A stretch of DNA of 64,000 nucleotides from Clavaria fumosa. Lineage: Eukaryota; Basidiomycota; Agaricomycetes; Agaricales; Clavariaceae. Of the stretch, positions 8,408 to 19,053 are shown one piece after another. Both the position numbers and the translations under genes were made by a program. The notes below the pieces were generated by a model. It was not told the DNA's origin and made no database searches. It saw only the letters and a list, made by a program, of their open reading frames with translations. The stretch covers positions 3,782,001-3,846,000 of the forward strand of contig OX637796.1 in the NCBI GenBank assembly GCA_951802425.1, given 5' to 3'. Every line of letters starts with the position of its first letter. Positions within the stretch are counted from its first letter, which is position 1.

Positions 8408-11400
8408 TTAATCACTGTGGCTAACGACCCAGTGGTCTGGCTCGATCGCGTTTACTACTCCGCGCTCTGCTCGAGGGCGCCTAGGTAGCGCCCTCCACGA
8501 GTCTACACCTTGTAGTTCAAGGTAATGGTCTAGAGCAGCCAGCTCTTTGACCCCCATGTACGGCTCCCAGGTCATATCCCCGAGGTTCCATCGAACCTCG
8601 CATTCCAGGTGGCGGCCTTCCCACCTATGGCCAATAATGGCATCTACTAGCCATTCCTCCTTTGGATCCACACCAAAGTCATAAAAGACTTTCACTTCAT
8701 GACGCGGAAACAATGCGTCATCATTTGGTTCATGTCGCCGCAACTGGCTGACATGGAATGTCGGATGGATTCTCCTCGACTTTAGCGAGTCGGGGAGCTC
8801 CAGCTCGTACGTAGACGATTCCAGTCTACACGACCGTATTGGGTATGGCCCAATAAACTTTGGCATGAGCTTTCTAGCTCGTTTTTTAGGGAGATTCAAG
8901 TTCTCTGTTGAGAGGTAGACTAATTCTCCCTCTCTAAACGGGTGCTCTGCCCGTCTACGCTGGTTAGCGTAAAACGTCTGGTGGACGCGACTTTCTATAA
9001 TCGCGTCGTGCGCCATTGCAAGGTTGAGCGCGGCTTTCTCCGCGAACATCCGTACCCCTCTGGGCACCGCCCGGAGGTCATCTGGCAACTCTGCCATCAT
9101 CTGGGGCATGTACCCATAGGTGAGCTCAAATGGGGCAAACCCCGTCGACGTGCTTATTGACGCATTAATGGCGAACTCGACCATTGGGATTCGCTCCGCC
9201 CAGTCTGTCTGGTCCGGTTGGACCACAGATCGGAGGATCTGAGACACGGATCGGATCGACCGTTCCGTCGCTCCATCCATCTGCAGATGGAAAGCTGTGG
9301 ACATCCGCAGCTTGACACCAAGTAGTCGGTGTGTTTCCTGCCAAAAGGCAGACGTAAATCTCGGATCACAATCGGACACAATCGATCCTGGCAACCCATG
9401 CAGTCTCACTATATGGGTTAGAAAGAGCCAGGCTAGCTCTGCTGCCGTTACCGAAACGGTAACTGGTACTAGGTGTACCAGTGAAGTGAGGCAGCAGATC
9501 ACCACCCAGAGGTAGTCCGCCTCTTTCAACATAGGAAATGGACCTACGAAGTCCATTCCTATTGATTCCCAGGGCCGCCTGGGGATCGGAAGGGTGTGTA
9601 GAAGCCCTTGCGGCTTCTGAGGGGAAGTCTTGCTCATCTGGCACACGCCGCACGTCAAGCAAAACTTATTGATGTCTTTAGACACCGATGGCCACCAGTA
9701 GTAATGGCGGACGTAATCCATCGTTATCCGCGACCCCATGTGTCCTAGGACCGCATGGGCTTCCTGGATTATTCTCCCAGGGATGCTTTTCCCTTCATGA
9801 AGGGTACGAGGCATGCAGAGCACCTCGTCTCCCTTTTTATTCTCAGTGAAGATCAGGTCATCCCTGATCTTAAAACCAGTGTAGTTTCCCGGTTTCTCCA
9901 GAATTATTTTGAACAGGCCATCCTGTTCATAGCCGTCATGGATGCTTTGCAGCATCCTGCTATCCCCCCCTTCCACGCGGGGCCTTAAGGGCACGAGCAT
10001 CTCGTCCCTCACCTCCCCGTCCGCTTGGGGCACAGGCGGCGGTTGCTCCTGGTCCGCGGCAGGTGCACGTACTCGTAGTGCGCGCACCTCCTCCAGGCGT
10101 CCATGGGGCAACTCGTCCCCTTCAGGGTCAAGGCAAACGTCCGCCTTCACGTACTCATGATCCGGATGAATCTCATCTGTCGTGTCACTCATATGGTAAC
10201 GCGAAAGGCCATCCACAACTTTGTTGCTCTCGCCTTTAATGTAAGTGATGGAGTAGTCAAACCTCTCCATATATTCCATCCACCTGGCCTGCTGGCCAGA
10301 CAAGCGTGTTTGGTTCTTAAAGAACCCCAGCGCTTCGTGGTCTGTGACCACGTTGATTCGTCTACCAAGGAGTTTATCCTCCCATTTCTGTAGCGATTCG
10401 ACAATCGCTAAGGCCTCCCAGTCCCAGGTTTTGTAACTAAACTGGGCCGGGCTGAACCTTTTAGACATAAACCCTGCCGGACGGCAGGTTTCCCATGTCT
10501 TTCCTTGGCCATACATGGCCCCTACACCTGACACTGACGCGTCGCACACAAGCCAGATTGGCTCCTGTACTGCCGCGTCTACCGGGCGTAATATTGGTGT
10601 TTTACATGCCAATGCCTTAATCATCTCCATGCACTTGTCATGGAGTGGTCTCCAGTGAAATGTTCACGTTTCACTACACAGACTAGCCAAAGGGCCAGTG
10701 TAAGCGGACAGATCAGGCATGAACTGTCCAATGTACTGTACTAATCCAAGGAACCTCTGCACCATTAACGCTTGTTGGCGTTTTCCAGTTATGGATTTTA
10801 TCCATTTTATCCACTGTGACGTGGATTCCTTGGGCATCTATAATATGCCCTAAGCAATCTACGCTCTTCACGTATAACGAGCACTTCTTCTTGCTCAAGA
10901 AAAGGCTCGCGCCTTTGAGGGTCTCAAAGACCATCTTTAAGTGACGCTCATGGTCCTCCAAGGTCTTGGAGAAGACGAATACATCGTCTAAGTACACATG
11001 CACGTACTTTCCTAATTGATGACGAAATATGTGCGTCATCAGGCGCTGGAAGGTAGCAGGGGCATTACAATCCCCTATCTGCATCACCTGTGAGAACATG
11101 GTGCCCAAGACAGTTGCGAACGCCGTCTTCCACACGTCCTCAGGCTCTATGCGTACTTGCTCGTACGCGTCTGATAGGTCAATCTTTGACCTATACACGG
11201 CTCTAGCCACGTCCTGCCTGATCTGGTCCTAATCAGGCAACGGGGTAATATCCCGTACTGTGTTCGCATTCCGTTTCCGACAGTCTACGACTGTCCGTAG
11301 CAGCGGGTTCCGGCTGCTTTTTGGTATCCATAACATAGGAGCTGCTTGCGATGCTGCTCCTGCCTCCCACCAACCGTTAGTAATATAACGGTTCACTTTC

Positions 11401-14315
11401 TCAAGGAATTGTTCCTTAAATGCCTCAGCACACCGAGGCAGGTAATAATTATAGACTTGCTTTTCGTCTATTAAGGGTATGCAGTGGTTCACCGCCCGAA
11501 ACGGCGGCAGCCTGAGGGGAACTCCCCCAAAGAGCTCAGCGTACTGGTTAAACCAGTACTCACGCCTGCCTTCGAGGTAGGCGTCGTCTATCTTTACAGA
11601 GGCATTAGCCTCTCCCCCCTTCCAGGGCTCACCCGCATCCCGGGGGCCCGAGTGTAGTCAGCTCTTTCGAGCTTCCTTCCTCGGCGCATTCTTAGCCGTT
11701 ATACGGACACATAATGCTTCCGTCTCCTCACTGGGCGACATCGCCTGAAGGGTTTTCCCCTTCCCTTCGCCAATCCGGATTGCCCGTCAGTGCACATCCA
11801 GTATCACACGGCGGTCATACATGAACGCTGTTCCGACTATGATATCATAGCGATCGATGTTCGCTATATCAAAATACTGGTCCTCCACCAGTATTCCTCC
11901 CAAATCTACCGCTACGCGGCATCCGCATGTAATCGTCGATCGGCTGCTGATACAGCCGAGTTGGATAGGAACTGGATTATCCAGTTGGAAGGTTGGTACC
12001 TTTGTCACCCAGGCAAAGTCCAGGCTCATCAGGTCCGGGGTACTTCCAGAATCGAAAAGCGTATACGCTTTTACACCGTTCACGGTGATGTAGGCCCCAA
12101 GGCATTGCCTAGCCTCCTTTGTCACTGCCAGGCGCAATCCCGTCCGCTCCTTCCGGACATGCGCCCGAAACGGCCTGTTGTCGACATGGCCGACGCGTAC
12201 TTCTGCCGTGTAGAGGACCTCGTCCTCTTCCAATTCCTGGATTCCAGTGACCTGGTCGCTTTCCGCCTCCTCCTCGAGCTCTTCAAGGACGAAGAGCTCG
12301 TCTGAATCGTACTGGTCCCTGCAACCAGTGTAGTCGTCTTCCGCGACTTCCTCCGGTAGGGCTTCACCCTCTGGCTCCACACTTTCAACCGCAGGTGTTT
12401 CCAGCGGTTCCTCGGGCTCCGACTCGCCCGGCTCCTCTTGTAAGGCGTAGTTCCTTACATTTCCCCTAAAAGCCTCTGGCTTTCGCTGTGACTGAGGGCA
12501 CACATTCGCGTAGTGCCCTGCTTTCCCGCACATATAGCATGTTAGAGGAGCTTTCCGCTCCTCTCCGCCTCGCACCCCAATCTTGGGCACCGCCTTAGGC
12601 GGTTCTAGCCAGGGTTTCCTTCCTCCGGTTTGGACGCGGTCGATCCGCAGGGGAACAGGTTCCCCTGGCCTCCGGTCTGTGTGCGGCTGATACGGCCGCA
12701 GTCTCACAAACCTCTGCCCTACAGGCACTCTGCCTGTAGGCGGGTTTCCTTTGGGACCTGCCTGGTTCCCTACCAAAGGCACTGCCCTCCGCTGCTGGAG
12801 GTAGTGGAGGGTCGCTTCCACTTGGCGACTAGCGTCGATAATATCCTCAACCGAGGATAACTCGATGCTAATTGCGCAAGTTTTGAAGATGGCCTCCACC
12901 ATCTCGTTAGGCAGTCCGTTAAGGAACTGCCTTTTCATCGTACCGGCGTCAGGCGGGGTGAGCATTCTCTCTGCCACCTGGGCCAATTCGTTCCAGAATC
13001 CCAAGGCGCCCTTTGCCTTTGTAAACTTCACCTGATAGAAGGCATCCACTGCCTTCTGGGCCATTACCTCAGTCAGGAACCGCTTAAACATAGCGGTTAT
13101 CAATTCCTCGAAGGTCCACCTTCGAGGAGCACGGGATAGACCCGTTACTTCTTGGGTATACCAAGTAGCAGCTATTCCGCTTAAGCGTGACCCCACTAGC
13201 ATAACGCGTTGGTGCTCCAACTGCAGGCCGACTACTCTATAGAAGTAGAAGTAATTAAGGAGGCCATCGAGCCACCTTTCCCAGACGACGAGGTCGTCTC
13301 GTCCATCATAAAGCTCAGGGGGGTCAATCTTAATCCCCCTAATCTCAGCTATTGCCTCAGGCAATAGCGAGGTTTTATCTCATATCATCACAAGGTAGCG
13401 ATGTAATACATCGCTCTGGTAGTTTGTAGAACTCGGGGACACCTCCTGAGTAATCTCCTGCTCCTTCTGGGGCGGTTCCATCCATCCGAACGGGCCCATC
13501 CGGCCTGTTGGCTCTCGCTGACCCAGCTGTGGGTAGCACAACATAAGCCGCGGCTCCGGCCCTGCTGTTTCTCGAGGGCTGCCGCCCTCCATTCCTGGTT
13601 CGCCAGGGGTTCGAGAACCATCCACGCGGTTCTCCCTTCGCCACCCTTCCTCGTGGTTGGCTGGCGCCTGACTCGGCGGGGCAGGCCCCCCTTTGGGTTC
13701 CAACGAATCACGGCGTTGCCACTGTAAGGGGGCCGCTAGCGCGGTTCCCTGCTCATCTAGCGAGTCCAACACCCGCCTAACGTGGGTAGCCTCCTCACTT
13801 AGCCGTTGCCGAATAGTGGCTTGGCAATTTTTCATCGCCCTTACAAGAGCCTCAAACTCTTCGTCCTGGTGGGAAAGTTCCGCCTGAATGTCCGAGAGTC
13901 TCTCGGCTACAGCGTTAGCTCGCCCTATCGCTGTGGGCTCATTTCCACTATTGGAGGGAGCCCACGAGCTTGACCGCTCTCGTGGCCACCTCTCGCGGGT
14001 TTCTAAGGGCTCTCTGCCCTCTCCTTTTGAAGGTCCGGCCTTCTCAAACGATGGCGCCTCGCCAGTGACTTGGCGCATTGTGGCGCCCTCCTCGTGGCGA
14101 TTGCCACATGTCGACGGTGTTTCGGACCTAACACCGTTGTCAGGGGCCAGTGACGCCACGTCAGCCCTTAGCGGGAGTTCACCGCTGGGCTCGACAGAGG
14201 GTCCTATTCCCTCTGGCTGCGCGACGCCTGTGTCGCGCAGAGGTCCTACCAAGGGAGGAGTTTCTCCTCCCTTCCTGTTGTGCTTCTTCTGCGTGGCTAT
14301 ACGGGTGTAACCCAT
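8408..14315 (-). pseudogene. Element C Gag-Pol reading frame, broken
   Basis: From the ATG at 14315 (MGYTRIATQ) the frame encodes Gag with a coiled stretch, a second Gag part (13364-11787) with a CCHC knuckle (CYMCGKAGHYANVC) and a retropepsin-like DSGS motif. RT follows (VHVYLDDVFVF, about 10990), then RNase H (VCDASVSGVG), an integrase zinc finger (HAVLGHMG, CGVCQMSK) and integrase core (MDFVGPF, SDCDPRF, DGATER). A chromodomain-like end (CEVRWNLGDMTWEP) precedes the stop at 8408. Stops lie at 13380, 11787, 11658 and 10664 (TGA) and 11229 (TAG), with a frameshift at about 10745-10785. The stops at 13380, 11787, 11658 and 11229 are all in one frame. This copy cannot make a full polyprotein. 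Confidence 0.9.
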
Positions 14316-14353
14316 TTCTAGCCACACTCGTTGTGTTGAAGGTTCAAAAAAGT

Positions 14354-14578
14354 TGTAATACTTTCTATCCCTCAAAAGAACCAGACTCAACTGTATATTG
14401 AGTATGGTAGTTCTATGTAGAGGGATCTACCCTCTCTGTACAGTCGCGATGTGATATATATAGGCGAGCGGCCCTCTAGGGGCCGCTGAGGTAAGCATAG
14501 CCTAAGCGGCTATGCTAGTAGACTATTATGGTATGTATATTATGTAATAAAAGAATAGAAAAGGCCTATAGCCTTACA
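14354..14578 (-). repeat. 5' LTR of element C (right in window)
   Basis: 225 bp, matching 4132-4356 apart from a few differences (for example GACTCAAC for GACTCGAC and GCGATGTG for GTGACGCG), most of them C/T or G/A changes. TG...CA ends are preserved and CTAAA follows. Confidence 0.95.
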
Positions 14579-14583
14579 CTAAA
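14579..14583. repeat. Target-site duplication, right copy (CTAAA)
   Basis: Exact copy of 4127-4131 directly after the right LTR of element C. Confidence 0.92.
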
Positions 14584-14625
14584 CCCCAGCTATATATTTT
14601 ATCGCAAGATAAGTACAATACTTAT

Positions 14626-15550
14626 CTACATGAAAGAAAGCCAAGACCCCTCTTCATCAAGGGAAGAGCCTGAGGTGCCATACTCAGACCCCCAAGACTC
14701 CTCTTCCCACAACTCATCAGAAGAGTCTGAGAAGTCAGACTCACCCACGAACCCAAGGGCAACCCTCAAGGGATGGGAGGCGAACTGACCATCCCAGATT
14801 CCAGCCTCTAAGGCAGCCTCTCGCAAATCTCGCACAGTGCCGAGAGAACCTTCGTTGTCCAGAGTAGGAGATGGGAGGGAGGAATAGGTGGGTGGGAGGT
14901 CAACAGTAGGAAGGGAGGGCGACGGAGGAGGCACCACCAACAGGGTATCCAGAGGTTGGAGATCTGGGCCTGAGGACGGTAAGCCAGATGTACAGGACCA
15001 GAACCGATCTCAGCCCAATCCTGCCCACCTTGATACCAAGTGCCCTGATCACCCCAAGGGGTAGTGGCCCAGATGATTGGCAAGGGAGGATGGGGAGGAG
15101 CCCAGTCCCAATCTATAAAGAATCAGACTTACTGGAGACAGAGAGAAGCAACTCGGCTAGCTCACCATGAGGATCCTTGAGAAGGTCACAGATATGTCAA
15201 TAAGGACCTTGAGTCAAGGAACAATCCTTGACAAGGTGGGAGGGATCCCCACAGGCAAAGCATCGGTCGAGGACCCAGTAAAGGTCCGCATCAGCAGGGA
15301 CAAGTTGAACCCACCAATGAAAGGTATTGCAGGAGAGTTTAACCCCAGTGCGGGGAGCGAAGAGGGAGGAGCTATGGAAGAACTCGACAAGGTGGTGGCC
15401 TTGGAAGCACATAGCAGGCAGACTCTGAAGGGACAGCGAGAGGAGGAAGACTGTCTTTTTATCCAGTAACCGCCACAGGCTGATCTCAACCTCGATTGGG
15501 AAAACCCCTATCCACCAGACACAATCACCCCTAAGAAGATCTCTGATCAA
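14626..15550 (-). pseudogene. Zinc-knuckle Gag-like remnant
   Basis: The minus strand at 15197-15550 encodes a piece ending in a CCHC knuckle, CFACGDPSHLVKDC, typical of retroelement nucleocapsid proteins. A second open piece at 14626-14940 is Pro/Ser-rich then acidic (VGESDFSDSSDELWEEES), with a frame break between the two. No pol is attached in the same segment. It could be the Gag of a non-autonomous element or a fragment. Confidence 0.5.
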
Positions 15551-15661
15551 AGATCAGTTTCACTCGATCACTGCATCACATCGATTGATCAAGTGATCAT
15601 GACTCAGAACAGCTCGATCACAGATCAACTGATCCTCCGATCTTATCCCCAACAAGATCAG
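15531..15661. other. GATC/TGATCA-rich cluster
   Basis: About 11 GATC tetramers fall in 130 bp, several as TGATCA palindromes, between the minus-strand zinc-knuckle remnant and the plus-strand TATA box (GTATATAAGACC, about 15851). The position fits a promoter or terminal-repeat control region of segment B, but function is unknown. Confidence 0.5.
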
Positions 15662-15939
15662 ACACAGCCAACCATGATGTAATGCATTGAAGTGGGGACT
15701 CTACCCGGTCGCTGATGACATCATCATCACAAGGATCCCAACAAAGATCGACACTCAGCATTCCAGTGCAAACACGCAGCTTTCCTGATCATCTATCAGT
15801 TCCGATATTTAATCAATGACTCATCCATCATGTACAGCCCATAGCTAGAGTATATAAGACCTGGGACCAGCCCACATGTACCCTAGCTTCGATCTTTTCG
15901 TCTATACACTTAATTGAGAGACCTCAACTAAGTCTGACA

Positions 15940-16254
15940 GCAAACGTTGCTGCTGAGAACTTCACACTGGAAGGATTCATCTTCCCACCTTTAAGGTTGC
16001 AAGTCATCCCTCCTGAGAGTTTCACCAGCCACCCATCGATTGAACAGAACCTCTATCAGTTCAAGTATTACCAGAGGTATACAAGGACTTGGATAAAGGA
16101 CCGACTACTCAGAGCCAATCCACAGACCTATTACCAGACACTTCAACTATTGCAGGAGTATTCCCTGCATATCGAGAGACAAGTCCACCAGGACTATCGA
16201 CTAGCGTTAGAAACTGAACAGACCCTTCGCTCTACCCTTGCACACCAAAGGGGT
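15940..16254 (+). pseudogene. Short plus-strand coding remnant downstream of a TATA box
   Basis: A frame with no ATG in view runs from about 15980 to 16254 and encodes a charged helical stretch (QYKYYQR-like and LQEYSLHIERQVHQDY). It follows GTATATAAG at about 15851 and a pyrimidine-rich start region, as in a transposon 5' end. It breaks off where element A resumes. No family recognised. Confidence 0.3.
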
Positions 16255-16285
16255 TTTGCTGTCACAAGCCCAACAGGGAACGGTC

Positions 16286-17740
16286 TTGAAGTGGAAGGGG
16301 GAAAGGAATTGCCTCCAGCAGTTCTGGCATCCATTAAGTGGGTTCAGCTTTCGGAAATATGGAAGGTTCTTATGGTCTGTGTGGATCTCAAAGTCTTGTC
16401 CAAGGAGGTAATGTTGCCACTCCTTGAGGGCCTGTATTACTGCCAGAAGTTCCAGGTCATAGACATCATAATTCATTTGGGCATCCCAAAGCTTGGTTGG
16501 AAGACAGTCCACCATTCTCCATATTCCATCCTGCTGTTGGTAAAGGATGGCTGAGGTTGTGACCTTGCTGGCATCAGTCTCGACCTTCCAGGGCATCCCA
16601 TCCTGGGGGATCGCATCCTGGATATCGTAGAATGATTTTAGTGTGGTGTCTGTTAATTTAAATTCACCCTTGCCAGTGAGGGTGTGGAGTGGGGCAGCAA
16701 TTTTGGTGTAGTTCAGGATGTACTGCCAGTAATAACTCCCAAGGGCTGTGTACCTTTGTGCATCCTTGGCAGACTTCAGAACCAGCCAGTTATCAATTGC
16801 TGAACACCGTTTCTTGCTCTTCTTGATAGTTCCTTGTCAAATCTTGTTCCCAAGGAAGGTAACTTCAGTTCATTTGAACTTGCATTTCACAGGTTTGATG
16901 GTCAGGTGGTTTTCCTGGAGAACCTGGAAAACTCGTGCTGTGAGGTTGCAGAGCTCCTCACAAGTATTGGAACAGATTAGAATATTGTCAATGTAAACAA
17001 AAACTTGACTGGTGGACACAAGATCTTTCAGGGTGTTGTCCAGAGTTCTGTGTGATAGGCTTTGGGTGTTGGGTAAATCTGAGATCGGTATGGACAGGCA
17101 CCATCCTCCAGCTGGATATCAATGTTGACTCTGGGGCGGTGTGGGGGCAATACTCCTCCCTGAAGACTTGTGGGAAGAGGGTTGGCCAGTTGGGGGAGTC
17201 ACTTGTGATGGTACAGACCATAGCGGCACAGGGTTGGTCATGGCAATTCCGAAATTCGAGGGTACAGGTCTGCCAGTTGATGAGGGGGTTGTGCTTCTGG
17301 AGCCAATTGTTGCCCAGTACAAGGTCAAAGTTGGGGTAATCTCCTAGGTAGCACTTGACAACCTTGCAGTGTCCAAGGCCAAACTCAACCGTGACCATTG
17401 CAGTGTGTGTGATGGGTCCTTGTGAGTTGGGTGTGCCATCCACATTCCTTGTGATCATTGGGGTCAGGAGTTGTTTCATAGGAAATCAATTTTGCTTGGC
17501 GAAGTTGCTGTCCATGACCAAGGTGGTACTTCCGCTATTGATAAGTACTTTGCTGAGTACTGCCCTGGTTGGGAAGGTGGGGGGGGCAAGCTGTACTTGA
17601 AGAATGCAGAAAGTCAGCTGCAGCATGATTGGGACCTACAAAAATACAAGGATTGGGAAGCCAAGCCACTGGTGATAATTTGTGTGACACACCTCCCCAA
17701 TCCACATCTTGCATTGGAGATCATCAAATGAGTAGCTGCT
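16286..17740 (-). pseudogene. Gypsy element A, protease, RT and RNase H, decayed
   Basis: Reading down the minus strand, a retropepsin-region piece (FDLVLGNNWLQKHNPLINW, near 17290) is followed by RT (VYIDNILI, near 16990, with a stop a short way after KPVKCKFK) and RNase H (KVETDASKVTTSAILYQQ at 16590, HTDHKNLPYF near 16370). The sequence matches in order the RNase H end plus integrase at 3090-4052. Several stops and frame changes make it inactive. The upstream boundary with host DNA near 17740-17800 is not sharp. Confidence 0.75.
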
Positions 17741-17893
17741 ACCTCACAAGGCCTTTCTGATCAGATGACAGTCCAACAATCCATGAAACCTCCTCTCTGT
17801 CAGTGACATATGTGGAGCGAGATTTTGTTTTGGCAGAAGCGTTGTTTACAATTGTTGTCCAATGATCGAATTACGCCCTAGGTGGCTATGCAC

Positions 17894-19009
17894 TTACTGT
17901 ATAATAATTCGATTCGAACTCCATCGCAACAATTTGTCCATCTTTCCAAGGCTCCCGGTTGCATATGTTCCCTTGTGTCAACGTTGAGCACCGCAAAAAT
18001 CGAATCGATGTCTCTTACCCCAAATATGACCATGTGGTTGAGGTAATGGAACAATTCATAAAGGTCTCCGCGTTGCTCGTACTCCTCTACCGGGTCGTTC
18101 TTGTCATGCATCTCATGATACGCCTCGTAAAATGATGCTGGAAAACCCCAGAACATTCTTGAGATTGCCAGGCTTCATAGAAGGAATCTTAATCAAGGGA
18201 TTTTAGGCATGGGAACTCTTGCTTACTCTGCTTCATTGTGCCCGAAGTAGGAGGCTGGGTCGAAGATGACAGGTTCGCCCGTCTTCTTATCTACTCCAAC
18301 ATTTCCACCCTGTCACTAATAATTGAGAGCTGCGTTGAAATTGCAGATCGGCATGTATTATTCACCCAAAGATCGCCATGCAGGAGCACTGGTTGGATAG
18401 CGAGCTTCCCAAGAAGCTTGGGAATAACCCTGCAAGCCGTCAAATTCTCGCCATGTCGAACACGTTGTCAGCGACTCACAATGACCGCACTTGTTGGCCC
18501 TTCTCCACGATTTTCCCGAATCCTCCCCTATCATCCAGCTTGTCCAACAGACCCCCAATCAGCCCATCGAAGCACGCCTCCCAACTCTTGTACCACCCAT
18601 TCTCCAGTCTCGTCTCCCCGCAATACGTAGGCACAGAGAATCCGAAACCCTTCGTGCTCTTGTGCATATGCAGCTCGGTGGCCATTCGAACGCCCAAGCG
18701 TCGAGCCGCATTGTCCGTGAGTGGTGATAAATCGTTCTTCTCTGATATGAAGTAAGGAAGTCCAGAATCGTCGTCTATGCCATTAGAAAGAAGCTTTGGA
18801 GCAAGCCCTGGTGCCGCAAGGTGGATTGCTTTCAGAGACTCCGCTTCTGCAACATACTTGTCTATCTCCTTCGAAGACCCAACCTTGGCAATGTAAGTTG
18901 AACCGGAACTGGAACGATAGCCATTATGGACTGGGGTGAAGGTGGCGTTGGGTTCAATTTGCTTTAAGTATCGCAGGAGAATCTTCTCTTTCGAGGTATT
19001 GGATGGCAT
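17894..19009 (-). CDS. Fructosamine/ketosamine-3-kinase-like protein (302 aa)
   Basis: Five exons: 19009-18480, 18429-18366, 18309-18227, 18172-18019, 17971-17894 (909 nt, in frame, GT-AG introns of 47-56 nt). The spliced protein has the family signature LLHGDLW then GGNVGVD across intron 2, FDPASYFGHNEAD, and a C-terminal block MFWGFPASFYEAYHE...LYELFHYLNH. Known family role: phosphorylation of glycated lysines or small ketosamines, which makes them unstable and so repairs glycated proteins, in the cytosol. The aspartate of HGDLW is the expected catalytic base. The start was chosen at MPSNTSKEK because upstream codons do not resemble the family. It is the first host gene beside the transposon nest and looks intact. 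Confidence 0.88.
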
Positions 19010-19053
19010 TGAGTCGTTCGTGATAAGGGGAATGATGACATCAGTCAGCTTGT

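Larger units (their letters stand above)
4132..14578 (-). mobile_element. Full-length Ty3/gypsy element C
   Basis: The element is 10,447 bp with two 225-bp LTRs (4132-4356 and 14354-14578) that differ at only a few bases, TG...CA ends and a perfect 5-bp target duplication. A polypurine tract next to the left LTR and the order gag, protease, RT, RNase H, integrase give minus-strand orientation. Downstream of pol it has further reading frames (8321-6614 and 5145-4654) not standard for the family. The near-identical LTRs suggest recent insertion, yet the gag-pol frame has at least five stops and one frameshift. The whole element except about 5146-6613 is unusually dense in short perfect inverted repeats (see findings). 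Confidence 0.95.
14584..16285. mobile_element. Mosaic segment B (right part), degenerate transposon pieces
   Basis: This segment splits element A: RNase H coding of A stops at about 4052 on one side and resumes at about 16286 on the other. It contains a minus-strand zinc-knuckle protein remnant (14626-15550), a GATC-rich spacer, and a plus-strand TATA box followed by a short plus-strand coding remnant. The type of element is not clear, since no terminal repeats were found. It is older than element C, which inserted into it. Confidence 0.5.

Noticed and set aside
13888..14310. Plus-strand open frame of 140 residues opposite element C gag
   Set aside because: It is the shadow of the Gag frame; composition and conserved Gag features are on the minus strand.
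4132..14578. Classical repeat-induced point mutation as the sole explanation of element C decay
   Set aside because: The element is still CpG-rich, LTRs are nearly identical and changes are few, unlike heavy RIP; CpG deamination fits better.
4053..16285. Terminal inverted repeats or a target duplication for segment B
   Set aside because: Sequences at both junctions (near 4052 and 16286) were compared and share no convincing repeat of 4 bp or more in the right positions.
15997..16554. A 185-residue plus-strand frame
   Set aside because: It has no ATG start and its second half is antisense to the RNase H of element A; only the part before about 16254 may be a remnant.
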